Below, piece after piece: positions 33,663-40,793 of a stretch of DNA of 64,000 nucleotides (positions are counted from its first letter, which is position 1; every line of letters starts with the position of its first letter). The stretch spans positions 79,514 to 143,513 of the forward strand of contig PLZV01000043.1 in the NCBI GenBank assembly GCA_003152315.1, given 5' to 3'. This DNA comes from Verrucomicrobiota bacterium (GTDB taxonomy: Bacteria; Verrucomicrobiota; Verrucomicrobiia; Palsa-1439). A program made the position numbers and the translations under genes. The notes under the pieces were generated by a model. It was not told the DNA's origin, searched no databases, and was given only the letters and a program-made list of their open reading frames with translations.

Positions 33663-34912
33663 CGTCTGATCCTGTCTTCTACGATTTCCCGCTGCGCTCC
33701 GTATTTTTCCCGCGACCGGCGAATGATCGTTTCGTGTCTACCGTGCCGCTCCCCAAACGGCGGCAGCGTCCTGCCCAAAATCGGCTCGCAATCCTGTCCC
33801 AACTGCAACAGCTTCGCGTACACCTCACGATTGCTCAGTGTTGTGAATTGGCGTGCAGTGTAGGTTTCTCCAAACTCTTGTTCAAGCACTTTGGCGTCTT
33901 TCTGTCCGACGCGAAAACTGACAATCGAACCCACATTGCCGAATACTGCATCTCGAATCTCTGGCCGCAGTTGGTCTATGTATTGGTGCGACAGCGTGAG
34001 GCACAGGTGATACTTTCGCGCCTCCGAAAGGATCGAAACGAAAGAGTCCGATGCGAACGATTGAAACTCATCGACGTAGAGGTAGAAGTCTTTGCGCTCA
34101 GACTCCGGTACGTCCGCTCTCGACATGGCGGCGAGTTGGAACTGCGTCATGAGAAGCGCACCCAAGAGGTTTGACTTGTCCGCTCCGAGCTTTCCTTTAG
34201 ACAAGTCCGCGATGAAGATGCGTCCGTTATCCATCATAAAGCGGCCGTCAATTCTGCTTCGCACTTGGCCCAAGATGTTACGCACGTGCGGTGACATGAG
34301 AAGCTGCCCCACCTTGTTTTGAATCGGCGCGACCGCTTCATGCAGAAACCGTGAATCGTAGCTCTCGAATTCATTCACCCAAAACGACCGCACCATCGGA
34401 TCGTCCACTTGCTTGACCACCCAAGCCCGATACCGATCATCCGAGAGCATCCTCTGGACGCCGAGAAGACTCACGTTGTCGCAATGCAGCAGGGCGGCGA
34501 CGGCGGCGTAGAGGATGTATTCCAAACGTGGTCCCCAAAAATCAGGCCATATCCCTTGAAACGCGCTTACGATGCCGGATGTTACCAAATGCAGACGATC
34601 AGGCTGGGTGTAGCCAAGCAGATTGAAGCCGACAGGATACCCTAGATCGGCGGGATTGAAGTACGCCACATCTTCAACACGGTGGCGTGGAATGTGGCCA
34701 AGAATGTCTGTCGCTAAATCGCCATGCGGATCAATGACGCCTACACCATTACCCGCTTCGATATCTTGGAGAATCATGTTCCGAAGCAGCGTCGTTTTGC
34801 CTGTCCCGCTTTTTCCGATGGTGTATAAATGGTGACGCCTGTCTTCAGGAAAAAGAACAAGAGGCATTTCCTGCCCCCATTCCTGACGGATTCCTAAGAC
34901 AATTTGCTCCAT
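33647..34912 (-). CDS. Second TraG/HerA-like conjugation-type ATPase, 421 aa
   Basis: Walker A GKSGTGKTT at residues 33-41; VGVIDPHGDLATDIL, the IDPHGD motif of VirB4/TraG/HerA; Walker B FYLYVDEFQSFAS; and LTLSHQYIDQL, a TraM-recognition-like segment near the C-terminus. No membrane anchor of its own, but it is coupled to a membrane zinc-ribbon protein downstream. Shorter than the first ATPase (24647) and clearly a paralogue-type partner rather than a duplicate. Such pairs with Replic_Relax proteins occur on poorly studied plasmids and integrative elements. Confidence 0.85.
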   Translation of the reverse strand: MEQIVLGIRQEWGQEMPLVLFPEDRRHHLYTIGKSGTGKTTLLRNMILQDIEAGNGVGVIDPHGDLATDILGHIPRHRVEDVAYFNPADLGYPVGFNLLGYTQPDRLHLVTSGIVSAFQGIWPDFWGPRLEYILYAAVAALLHCDNVSLLGVQRMLSDDRYRAWVVKQVDDPMVRSFWVNEFESYDSRFLHEAVAPIQNKVGQLLMSPHVRNILGQVRSRIDGRFMMDNGRIFIADLSKGKLGADKSNLLGALLMTQFQLAAMSRADVPESERKDFYLYVDEFQSFASDSFVSILSEARKYHLCLTLSHQYIDQLRPEIRDAVFGNVGSIVSFRVGQKDAKVLEQEFGETYTARQFTTLSNREVYAKLLQLGQDCEPILGRTLPPFGERHGRHETIIRRSREKYGAQREIVEDRIRRWFQN

Positions 34913-35243
34913 ATACCAAATGAGCCTCTACTCCGCAGAGAATACTCTCCGAATACCCAACCGGCGCTTGTAGACGGTGGGTGTATTGTTGGCGACATGC
35001 GCTTTTCACGAGCCGCCAAGGTAATAGAGGCTCGTCTGAAAACGAGTCTCGATCCTCACTCGCAGTGCGGCCATTATATCAGTCAGACCGAATCGGCAGA
35101 ACCTGTGGATTACTCTCAAAGCTATTGTGCGGCGCGTGTCGGACACTCATTGAGTTCTCGACAATTCCGCCGCTTGCAGCCGATGACTTTTGCTTGCACC
35201 TGCACACGTTTTCTGCAAACTCAGGGCGAGCAATTAAGGGACA
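34913..35243. other. Intergenic region, no convincing gene
   Basis: Two overlapping open frames cover it but look random (many Ser, Arg and Cys, no motifs). A hairpin GAGgCTCGT / ACGAGtCTC is at about 35025-35050. It probably holds the promoters of the divergent ATPase and periplasmic-protein genes. Confidence 0.4.
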
Positions 35244-35981
35244 ATGCACAAAGTTGACCCGAAACGCGTAAAAATCTTCATCGCCGTATGTACCGCACTT
35301 GCCATCATCATGGGCGGCTGGTGGGAATTGTTAGTGCAGCGGCAAGGGCCACCGCAGGTTGGGATCGAACGTCAAGCAGTGGCACCCCTCCGCCAGGGCG
35401 AGATCGAACGTCACGCAGTGGCACCGCCAGTCGCCCAAGAACAACACGTCAACCAAGCCGAGCAAGAAGCCGCAGCAGAACACACGAGATACCTCGCGCG
35501 ATATTTGAACTCCGGCTCTTCCCGTAAACCGGGGATGAAAATGGTTGCCATCGCGGTTGTGTCGGAAAATGGAGCATTCAATTTTGCAATGAATGCCGCC
35601 ATTGCCAACCACCTTAAGACCGACTCCGCGTCAATGCTTACTTCCTTTTTCCGACCAGCATTCGTCACCGACGGCCTCTTTGCCAACGCACTCGCTGGTT
35701 CCAATGGGATCTTCGACAAACTGGATCTGTCAAGGTCGCTGGACATGCTGTTACTGGGCCGAGAGGAAGTGCAGTATTCGACCGACCCGTCTCTGGAAAA
35801 CGTCATGACCGCGAACGTGCAGCTTCAAGTAACCGCCTTCTCCATAGCAGACGGCCAGAGTCAATCCTGGACGTTCGTCGCAAACGGCTCGGGCTTCAAA
35901 CAAAGCGAAGCCCGGTTAATGGCCGAAGAGCGTCTCATCAAACAAATAGCCAAAGACACCAAAATGTCATTAAGCTTCTGA
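35244..35981 (+). CDS. Membrane-anchored periplasmic-type protein (245 aa)
   Basis: Short basic start, then one helix (IFIAVCTALAIIMGGWWELL), then a Gln/Ala-rich linker with a small internal repeat (IERQAVAP, IERHAVAP), and a soluble domain. The domain has SMLTSFFRPAFVTDGLFANAL and LDMLLLGREEVQYS, in the style of CsgG/FlgO-type receptor domains. Directly upstream of the CsgG-like gene and probably co-transcribed; the two may form one envelope complex. Confidence 0.6.
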   Translation: MHKVDPKRVKIFIAVCTALAIIMGGWWELLVQRQGPPQVGIERQAVAPLRQGEIERHAVAPPVAQEQHVNQAEQEAAAEHTRYLARYLNSGSSRKPGMKMVAIAVVSENGAFNFAMNAAIANHLKTDSASMLTSFFRPAFVTDGLFANALAGSNGIFDKLDLSRSLDMLLLGREEVQYSTDPSLENVMTANVQLQVTAFSIADGQSQSWTFVANGSGFKQSEARLMAEERLIKQIAKDTKMSLSF

Positions 35982-35995
35982 AGTCCCAACATCAC

Positions 35996-37024
35996 ATGAA
36001 ACCACTACGCCTTCTTACAGCCATCCTGTGCATCAGCATGAGCAGCCATGCGTTTGCAGAAGTACAGGACATCGATAAAGAGCTTTCTGATCTGACAGAA
36101 AGACTCGCAGTGCCGATCAAAGATCACGGCAAGACCAAGGTGGCTGTGATTGATTTTACGAATTTGGATGGCAGTTCGGCAGGCGAACTCGGCAAATATA
36201 TCGCAGAGCAATTGACCGTGGATTTTGTCATGGGCAAACGGGCGTTCTCGGTTTTGGACCGAGCAAACCTCAGAAACATATTGGCTGAGCACAAACTGAC
36301 TTCACAGGGCCTTGTTGACCCGGACAACGCAAAAAAACTTGGACAATTCGCTGGCGTGGACGCGCTCATTTTGGGCACCATCATTCCCAAGGGCACAAAC
36401 AGCGTCAGCCTCACCGCCAAAATCATCACGACCGACACCGCTGAAATCATCGGGGCGGCGAGGGCGGAATTCAAGGCGGATGCCGCCGTTCAACAGCTTG
36501 TTTCCAAACCCGTGACCGGAAGCAACGCGGGCAGCGCGTCGGGACCATTACAAGACGACAAGACCGAGGTAGCAAAGAAGTTTGGGGATTTGCGTGTCGA
36601 ATTACAGCCTTTACGAATTGTAAACGGCCAGGTGTTTTTAGTGAGCATGACTTTGGTAAACCAAAATCCGAGTAAGAGCATTTGGGTCGCGCTAGACGCC
36701 GACAAGACAGGTGTACTCAAAAGCGTAATCACTGATTCGAACGGAACTCAATATCAGAGCTGGGGAGGAAGTGAGGCCACTGGAATCGAGATCTCATTTT
36801 TTAACAAAAATTCCTATGACCGAGATAATTTTTCACCCGCCACAGAAATCAAACCGAATGATTCAGTTTCGGCAACCGTTAGCTTCCAAACAATGTACAG
36901 CAGGCCACCTCCACAACCGGGTGCGTGTAACATTCAATTGCAATTGCTTTTGGGACACGATCTCCGCAGCAATAGAAGCACTGTTTCAGTTGAGAATCTG
37001 ACAAGCAAACTTTCGGCAAATTAA
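35996..37024 (+). CDS. CsgG/FlgO-like exported protein
   Basis: 342 residues with a signal peptide (MKPLRLLTAILCISMSSHAFA). The core VAVIDFTNLDGSSAGELGKYIAEQLTVDF, FSVLDRANLRNILAEHKL and GVDALILGTI is the CsgG-type nucleotide-binding-like fold used by curli secretion channels and FlgO. It has no lipobox, so it is likely periplasmic rather than a lipoprotein channel. A second, beta-rich domain follows. A CsgG-like protein is odd cargo for an integrative element; a role in envelope passage of DNA or protein is speculative. Arm A (inverted copy) begins 28 bases after its stop. Confidence 0.78.
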   Translation: MKPLRLLTAILCISMSSHAFAEVQDIDKELSDLTERLAVPIKDHGKTKVAVIDFTNLDGSSAGELGKYIAEQLTVDFVMGKRAFSVLDRANLRNILAEHKLTSQGLVDPDNAKKLGQFAGVDALILGTIIPKGTNSVSLTAKIITTDTAEIIGAARAEFKADAAVQQLVSKPVTGSNAGSASGPLQDDKTEVAKKFGDLRVELQPLRIVNGQVFLVSMTLVNQNPSKSIWVALDADKTGVLKSVITDSNGTQYQSWGGSEATGIEISFFNKNSYDRDNFSPATEIKPNDSVSATVSFQTMYSRPPPQPGACNIQLQLLLGHDLRSNRSTVSVENLTSKLSAN

Positions 37025-37051
37025 CTGGTGGCAAACAATCCGGATATTTTA

Positions 37052-37435
37052 CCCGTCCGTGGGTGAACCCGTTCTGTCGCCTGTGCGACGAGGGCGAGCA
37101 CGGCCTGCCCTGAGGCCGCGCGCAGCCCGTATCCGCGTGAGCGGAAAACCTATTGACGTAGGGGATGTCAAAAGAGGGGTGAACCACGACGAAACCGTTG
37201 TAAACATTGACTCATCTGGGATCAGCACCCCTCCCCACAGTGGGGAAGGGTGTGGGGATACCCAAATCAGACTGGATTTTCATCAAAAAATGTTCGAACT
37301 TTGTCCAAGAGGCACCACCACTTTGAACTTGGTGTGAAATCATCGACCGCGCTCGGCGCGGCAACGGTGGTTTCAGCCAAGAAATTCCAGGGTTTTCTGA
37401 ACGTAACAGTTAAGGTCTGCTCGCGTAAAAGGCGG
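37052..37435. repeat. Internal attP-like site: inverted arm A, core, arm B
   Basis: 37052-37320 is arm A with its core, identical by eye to 15023-15291 but inverted; 37315-37435 is arm B with the core, matching 39337-39457 inverted. Thus both arms are joined here at CCACCA (37315-37320) exactly as expected for the crossover site of the circular form. Arm B contains the last codons of a serine recombinase gene (minus strand here), so this is a remnant of a recombinase 3' end still attached to arm A. Confidence 0.88.
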
Positions 37436-37507
37436 GACCAGCTTCACTGCTGGCGCCGCATGCGCACCGTCGAGCCTGAAGAAACACCCGACAATTACCT
37501 CACGCAC

Positions 37508-37915
37508 TCATTCCAATCGTTTCAGAATCCGCCAACACTGACGGATAGTAAGCGAAATGCCGAACTCTTCTTTGATATACTTGGAGAGGGTGTTCGTATT
37601 AACGACTTGTGATCTCTTACGAGATTGTTCCACAAAATTTTGCAACTTCTTCATTTGCGACGGCTTGAACCGCGCCGGGCGGCCAGGGCGTGACTCCTCC
37701 TCCAATCCTTCGAGACCACACTTCAGATATTGAGTCATCCAATATGCCACGGCGCGGGGAGAATCGCCGTAGATTAGCCCGACTTCACTAGCCGAAAGCC
37801 CACTTGAGACGAGCGCGACAGCATGCAGGCGATGAAGAAGGCGCTCCGACGAGGAATTACCCCGCAGTTTCTTGAGCAAAGCTTTCGGCATTGTAAAATG
37901 TTTCTGACGCTTCAT
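37508..37915 (-). CDS. Winged-HTH protein, IS630-ORFA-like, divergent from the recombinase
   Basis: 135 residues from ATG 37915 (a longer upstream frame is antisense to the recombinase). Pattern: LHRLHAVALVSSGLSASEVGLIYGDSPRAVAYWMTQYL, then GLEEESRPGRPARF, then NTLSKYIKEEFGISLTIRQCWRILKRLE. That is two helix-turn-helix units with the GRP linker, as in the N-terminal part of IS630-type transposases and stand-alone relatives. No DDE catalytic part follows, so it is either an IS remnant or a DNA-binding regulator. Only 42 bases separate its start from that of the recombinase; it may control recombinase expression or direction. Confidence 0.7.
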   Translation of the reverse strand: MKRQKHFTMPKALLKKLRGNSSSERLLHRLHAVALVSSGLSASEVGLIYGDSPRAVAYWMTQYLKCGLEGLEEESRPGRPARFKPSQMKKLQNFVEQSRKRSQVVNTNTLSKYIKEEFGISLTIRQCWRILKRLE

Positions 37916-37957
37916 TTTGTTATCGCAATTATTTATGTAACCTGCTAGAATATATCC

Positions 37958-39505
37958 ATGCTGAAATACTTCGTATACGCCCGCAAATCGACGGAGGATG
38001 AAGACCGACAAATTCTTTCCATCGAGGCCCAGCTTTCCGAATTGAACATCATCGCCCGGCAAAACGGCTTGGTGATCGCCGAAACATTTACCGAAAGCCG
38101 GAGCGCCAAGGAGCCTGGCAGAACAATCTTCAACGACATGCTCCGCCGCATCGAACGCGGCGAGGCAAACGCCATTCTCTCGTGGAAGCTCGACAGACTC
38201 GCTCGCAACTTCGATGACGGGGGAAAGATCATCGGGTTGCTCCAGCGTGGCGTCATTCAAGAAATCCGCGCCTTTGAAAGAACGTACCTGCCATCCGACA
38301 ACGTGCTCATGATAGCAGTTGAACTCGGCATGGCGAACCAATATGTCCGCGATCTCTCTGTGAACATCCGCAGGGGTATTCGCGAGAAGGTCCGGCGCGG
38401 CGTCTGGTCCGGCAGAGCACCACTTGGCTATTATAATGAACCACGCCTCCGCACCATCGAACCCCATCCAGAGCATTTCCCCAAGATGAAGCGGCTCTTG
38501 GAGCTTTTCGCCACAGGCGAGTACTCGCTCACCGCCATCCAGAAGGAAGCGACGAAGCTTGGCATTCTAGGCCGACAGAACGGCAAGCCGCTCAGACTTT
38601 CTTCCATCGGCAATCTGCTCCGCTGCCACTTCTACTATGGCGTTTTTCTACACAAGGGCGAAGTGCACCACGGCGTGCACCTGCCCATGATTTCGAAGAA
38701 AACCTTCGATCAAATTCAAGAAGCGCTTGTTGCCGTCGCGAAGCCTCGCAAGCATCGCGACGACAAAGGATTTCTCTTCCTGAATTTCGCTACCTGCGGT
38801 TCCTGCGGCCATTGTATCACCGGCGAACGGCATCTCAAAAAGAGCGGCCTTCGCTTCGACTACTACCGCTGCACTCACAAGAACAAGAAAGTGCATTGCG
38901 AAGACCGCTCGTACATTCGCAAAGACACGTTCGCCGATGAAGTTAAGCGGAACACGCAGCTAGTCGCCCTGCCCCTCGAATGGAAGGAACGGTTTCTCGC
39001 CAGAGTTGAGACATGGGAAGCCGAGGAGACGGCACGGAGGCAAATACAGATCGACCGACTCAAAGCCGAATTGGCGGCGATCAAAACCAAGATCGACCGC
39101 ATCAACAACGGCTTTGCCGACGGGTCACTCGATATTGAGGAGTTCAAGGAACTCAAAAACCCCCTTGTGCCCCGAAAAGTCGATTTGGAGGGCCAAATCA
39201 CCACTTTGGAGTCAAACGATGCACATCGGCTCGAACCCCTCAAAAACTGGCTTTTTGAGGCAAACAAGGCCGAAGAATGGCTGGCTGACCAAAACTGGTT
39301 AGAAATGAAAGGGTTCCTTAAAAAGGTCGGCTCGAACCGCCTTTTACGCGAGCAGACCTTAACTGTTACGTTCAGAAAACCCTGGAATTTCTTGGCTGAA
39401 ACCACCGTTGCCGCGCCGAGCGCGGTCGATGATTTCACACCAAGTTCAAAGTGGTGGAGGCGGTGGGAGTTGAACCCACGTCCTCTGCAAAGCGCACGCA
39501 AGTGA
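37958..39505 (+). CDS. Large serine recombinase (element integrase)
   Basis: 515 residues. Resolvase domain from YARKSTEDEDRQ (catalytic S11) through LSWKLDRLARN. Recombinase domain with GIREKVRRGVWSGRAPLGY. A zinc ribbon (ATCGSCGHCITG, then YYRCTHKN, and C in KVHCEDRS). A coiled-coil motif follows (TARRQIQIDRLKAELAAIKT). Catalyses attP x attB crossover with no high-energy cofactor. Residues 499-500 (WW) are encoded by the TGGTGG core and the last 15 residues by the tmRNA gene, so the present C-terminus depends on integration. The stop is inside the tmRNA gene. Preceded by a 42-base divergent promoter region. Confidence 0.96.
   Translation: MLKYFVYARKSTEDEDRQILSIEAQLSELNIIARQNGLVIAETFTESRSAKEPGRTIFNDMLRRIERGEANAILSWKLDRLARNFDDGGKIIGLLQRGVIQEIRAFERTYLPSDNVLMIAVELGMANQYVRDLSVNIRRGIREKVRRGVWSGRAPLGYYNEPRLRTIEPHPEHFPKMKRLLELFATGEYSLTAIQKEATKLGILGRQNGKPLRLSSIGNLLRCHFYYGVFLHKGEVHHGVHLPMISKKTFDQIQEALVAVAKPRKHRDDKGFLFLNFATCGSCGHCITGERHLKKSGLRFDYYRCTHKNKKVHCEDRSYIRKDTFADEVKRNTQLVALPLEWKERFLARVETWEAEETARRQIQIDRLKAELAAIKTKIDRINNGFADGSLDIEEFKELKNPLVPRKVDLEGQITTLESNDAHRLEPLKNWLFEANKAEEWLADQNWLEMKGFLKKVGSNRLLREQTLTVTFRKPWNFLAETTVAAPSAVDDFTPSSKWWRRWELNPRPLQSARK
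39337..39457. repeat. Arm B with crossover core (attL-like end)
   Basis: 121 bp covering the recombinase 3' codons and the core TGGTGG (39452-39457); inverted copy at 37315-37435. Beyond the core the two copies diverge at once: here into the tmRNA gene, there into arm A. Confidence 0.9.
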
Positions 39506-39806
39506 CTACATGCTTATTCCATCTTTGAGTCTCGCCCGGCGTGCTGCCAATGGACAGGCCACCCGCCGCGCCAGCCCCCAGTTATTATTTCATCCATGGA
39601 TCTGAAGACAACATCCACAGACTAACCTGCTATCGTCGTTCCGACCCCACTAGCAGGTGTCGCAGGCGGAACGTCGCGGACAATTAAGCCGCGAGTGCGA
39701 GTTCGTGATTCGCAGTTATGTTTTTGCCAGGTTTTTAACGAGGCCTCCTGACAACCTCGGCATGCCGCTCACGCTCACCCCACAAAGTCGAGACCGTTTC
39801 GCCCCC
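39452..39806 (-). ncRNA. ssrA: tmRNA (integration target)
   Basis: The 5' end GGGGGCG (39806 downwards) pairs with CGCCTCC near the 3' end to form the acceptor stem. CCA is encoded (39454-39452), and the T-arm reads GTGGGTTCAACTCCCAC. The tag reading frame lies at 39713-39684 and encodes ANHELALAA then TAA, ending in the usual LAA protease signal. About 355 bases, normal for a one-piece tmRNA. It rescues stalled ribosomes and tags the nascent peptide. The element is inserted directly at its 3' end but restores the complete CCA, so the gene should remain functional. Confidence 0.95.
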
Positions 39807-39927
39807 ATGAATGGTGCCGTGTTATGGCAAAGCGAATATAACGTAGACGGGTGGAAAAGCAAGCAGGCGGTGGAGTTCTCTCAGCGGCACGGCGGCAGAA
39901 GAGCTGCCGCGCGCGCGGGTTGAGAGA

Positions 39928-40161
39928 TCAAGCTGTTCTTCGGTCGGAGGAGGCGCCGACCTTGATGGCGTTGGGGGGATTCGAACAGTTGACTCTCAAC
40001 CCGTCGCGAGCGGACAGTCCGAGGCTTCGCAGGCCTTCGGCAATGTCCCAAAAAAAGAGGCGCTGGTCCGCTATGAACGGTTTTTCCTGCACATCCCGCG
40101 CAGCCTGTTTCACAGCCAACCCTAGATCCAGCGCCCTAATCGAGATCGAGTTCATTTTCAC
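39928..40161 (-). CDS. Small hypothetical protein coupled to receiver protein
   Basis: 77 residues from a GTG overlapping the upstream stop (GTGA); an ATG two codons later would also serve. Reads NSISIRALDLGLAVKQAARD, then KPFIADQRLFFWDIAEGLRSL. Helical with no family recognised. Overlap with the receiver-domain gene suggests they work together. Confidence 0.5.
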   Translation of the reverse strand: MKMNSISIRALDLGLAVKQAARDVQEKPFIADQRLFFWDIAEGLRSLGLSARDGLRVNCSNPPNAIKVGASSDRRTA

Positions 40162-40541
40162 TCTGTCTTACACGAATCGGCGAGCTCGAGAGCCTCGCCA
40201 AAATTGAATGGTTGCCGCAGGACACGCTCACCCTTGCGAGTGCGGCCGGCGCTGTCCCACGGTTGCGACAATCGGCCGGCACAGATGACGACCTGGGCGT
40301 GCGGGCAGAGTTTCTTGATTCTGTCCGCCAGATGCTGGGCGGATGCGCCCGTCAACGCCGCCTCGACAAACGCGACATCGATGGGATTATGCTGCAAGAA
40401 CTCCAGTGCGGTGCGAGCGCCATCGCGCACTTCCACGCTACGGTTCGGCGCGCGAAGCAATTCCGCGAGTAGTTCGCGCATGGCAGCATCCTCATCCACT
40501 ATCAGTACTCGGTAGATGTCCTGTTTATTGGTCTCGCTCAT
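40158..40541 (-). CDS. Degenerate receiver-domain (pseudo response regulator) protein
   Basis: 127 residues with the CheY-like fold: RVLIVDEDAAMRELLAELL (acidic D16/E17/D18), ALEFLQHNPIDVAFVEAALTG, and ERVLRQPFNFGEAL. The phospho-acceptor Asp is replaced by Glu (E60) and the conserved Lys by Gln (Q110). There is no output domain. It is therefore probably a phosphorylation-independent pseudo-receiver, possibly locked in the active-like state. The small gene downstream overlaps it. Confidence 0.78.
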   Translation of the reverse strand: MSETNKQDIYRVLIVDEDAAMRELLAELLRAPNRSVEVRDGARTALEFLQHNPIDVAFVEAALTGASAQHLADRIKKLCPHAQVVICAGRLSQPWDSAGRTRKGERVLRQPFNFGEALELADSCKTE

Positions 40542-40793
40542 CTTTCAATCCTGCCTCTGCGGAACGCCTGACTGACAGGCTAGATAGCAGTGGGTATGCC
40601 AACCTCGATTTTGTGGCGCAAAATCAAGGAAACCTTGATGTTCGGTACCGGCGGAAAATCTCAAAAAGAGGAATACCGCAGGAAAAGGCGCCTTCGTGGA
40701 ATCATCAATGCGGCAGCACAGCCCTCCAAAGTTGTGTAAGCGGCCCGATATTTCGCTTCAGTGCCGCTGCCACTTGACTTGGCTCGTTGCGCC

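Larger units (their letters stand above)
15023..39457. mobile_element. Integrative element in the tmRNA gene, about 24.4 kb
   Basis: The ends are defined by the hexamer TGGTGG. At 39452-39457 it is the 3' end of the tmRNA (minus strand CCACCA); at 15023-15028 the same hexamer borders unrelated chromosomal sequence leading to mtfA. The 121 bp inside the right end (arm B) and the 269 bp inside the left end (arm A) are both repeated at an internal site (37052-37435), joined by the same hexamer. A large serine recombinase lies at the right end and points out of the element. Cargo includes replication, DNA-transfer and restriction genes, nearly all apparently accessory, with base composition visibly more A/T-rich than the flanks. 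Element limits are inferred from repeats and the disrupted tmRNA/mtfA border. Confidence 0.85.

Noticed and set aside
34904..35271. Two overlapping plus frames between the ATPase and the periplasmic-protein gene
   Set aside because: No motifs, random-looking composition, no ribosome site; left as intergenic.
37916..38476. Extension of the minus HTH frame to 322 aa
   Set aside because: The extension is antisense to the serine recombinase; the ATG at 37915 fits the HTH domain.
39961..40010. GGGGGGATTCGAAC looked like a tRNA T-arm on the minus strand
   Set aside because: The stem does not pair and no acceptor or anticodon arm can be drawn; it is inside the 77-aa gene.
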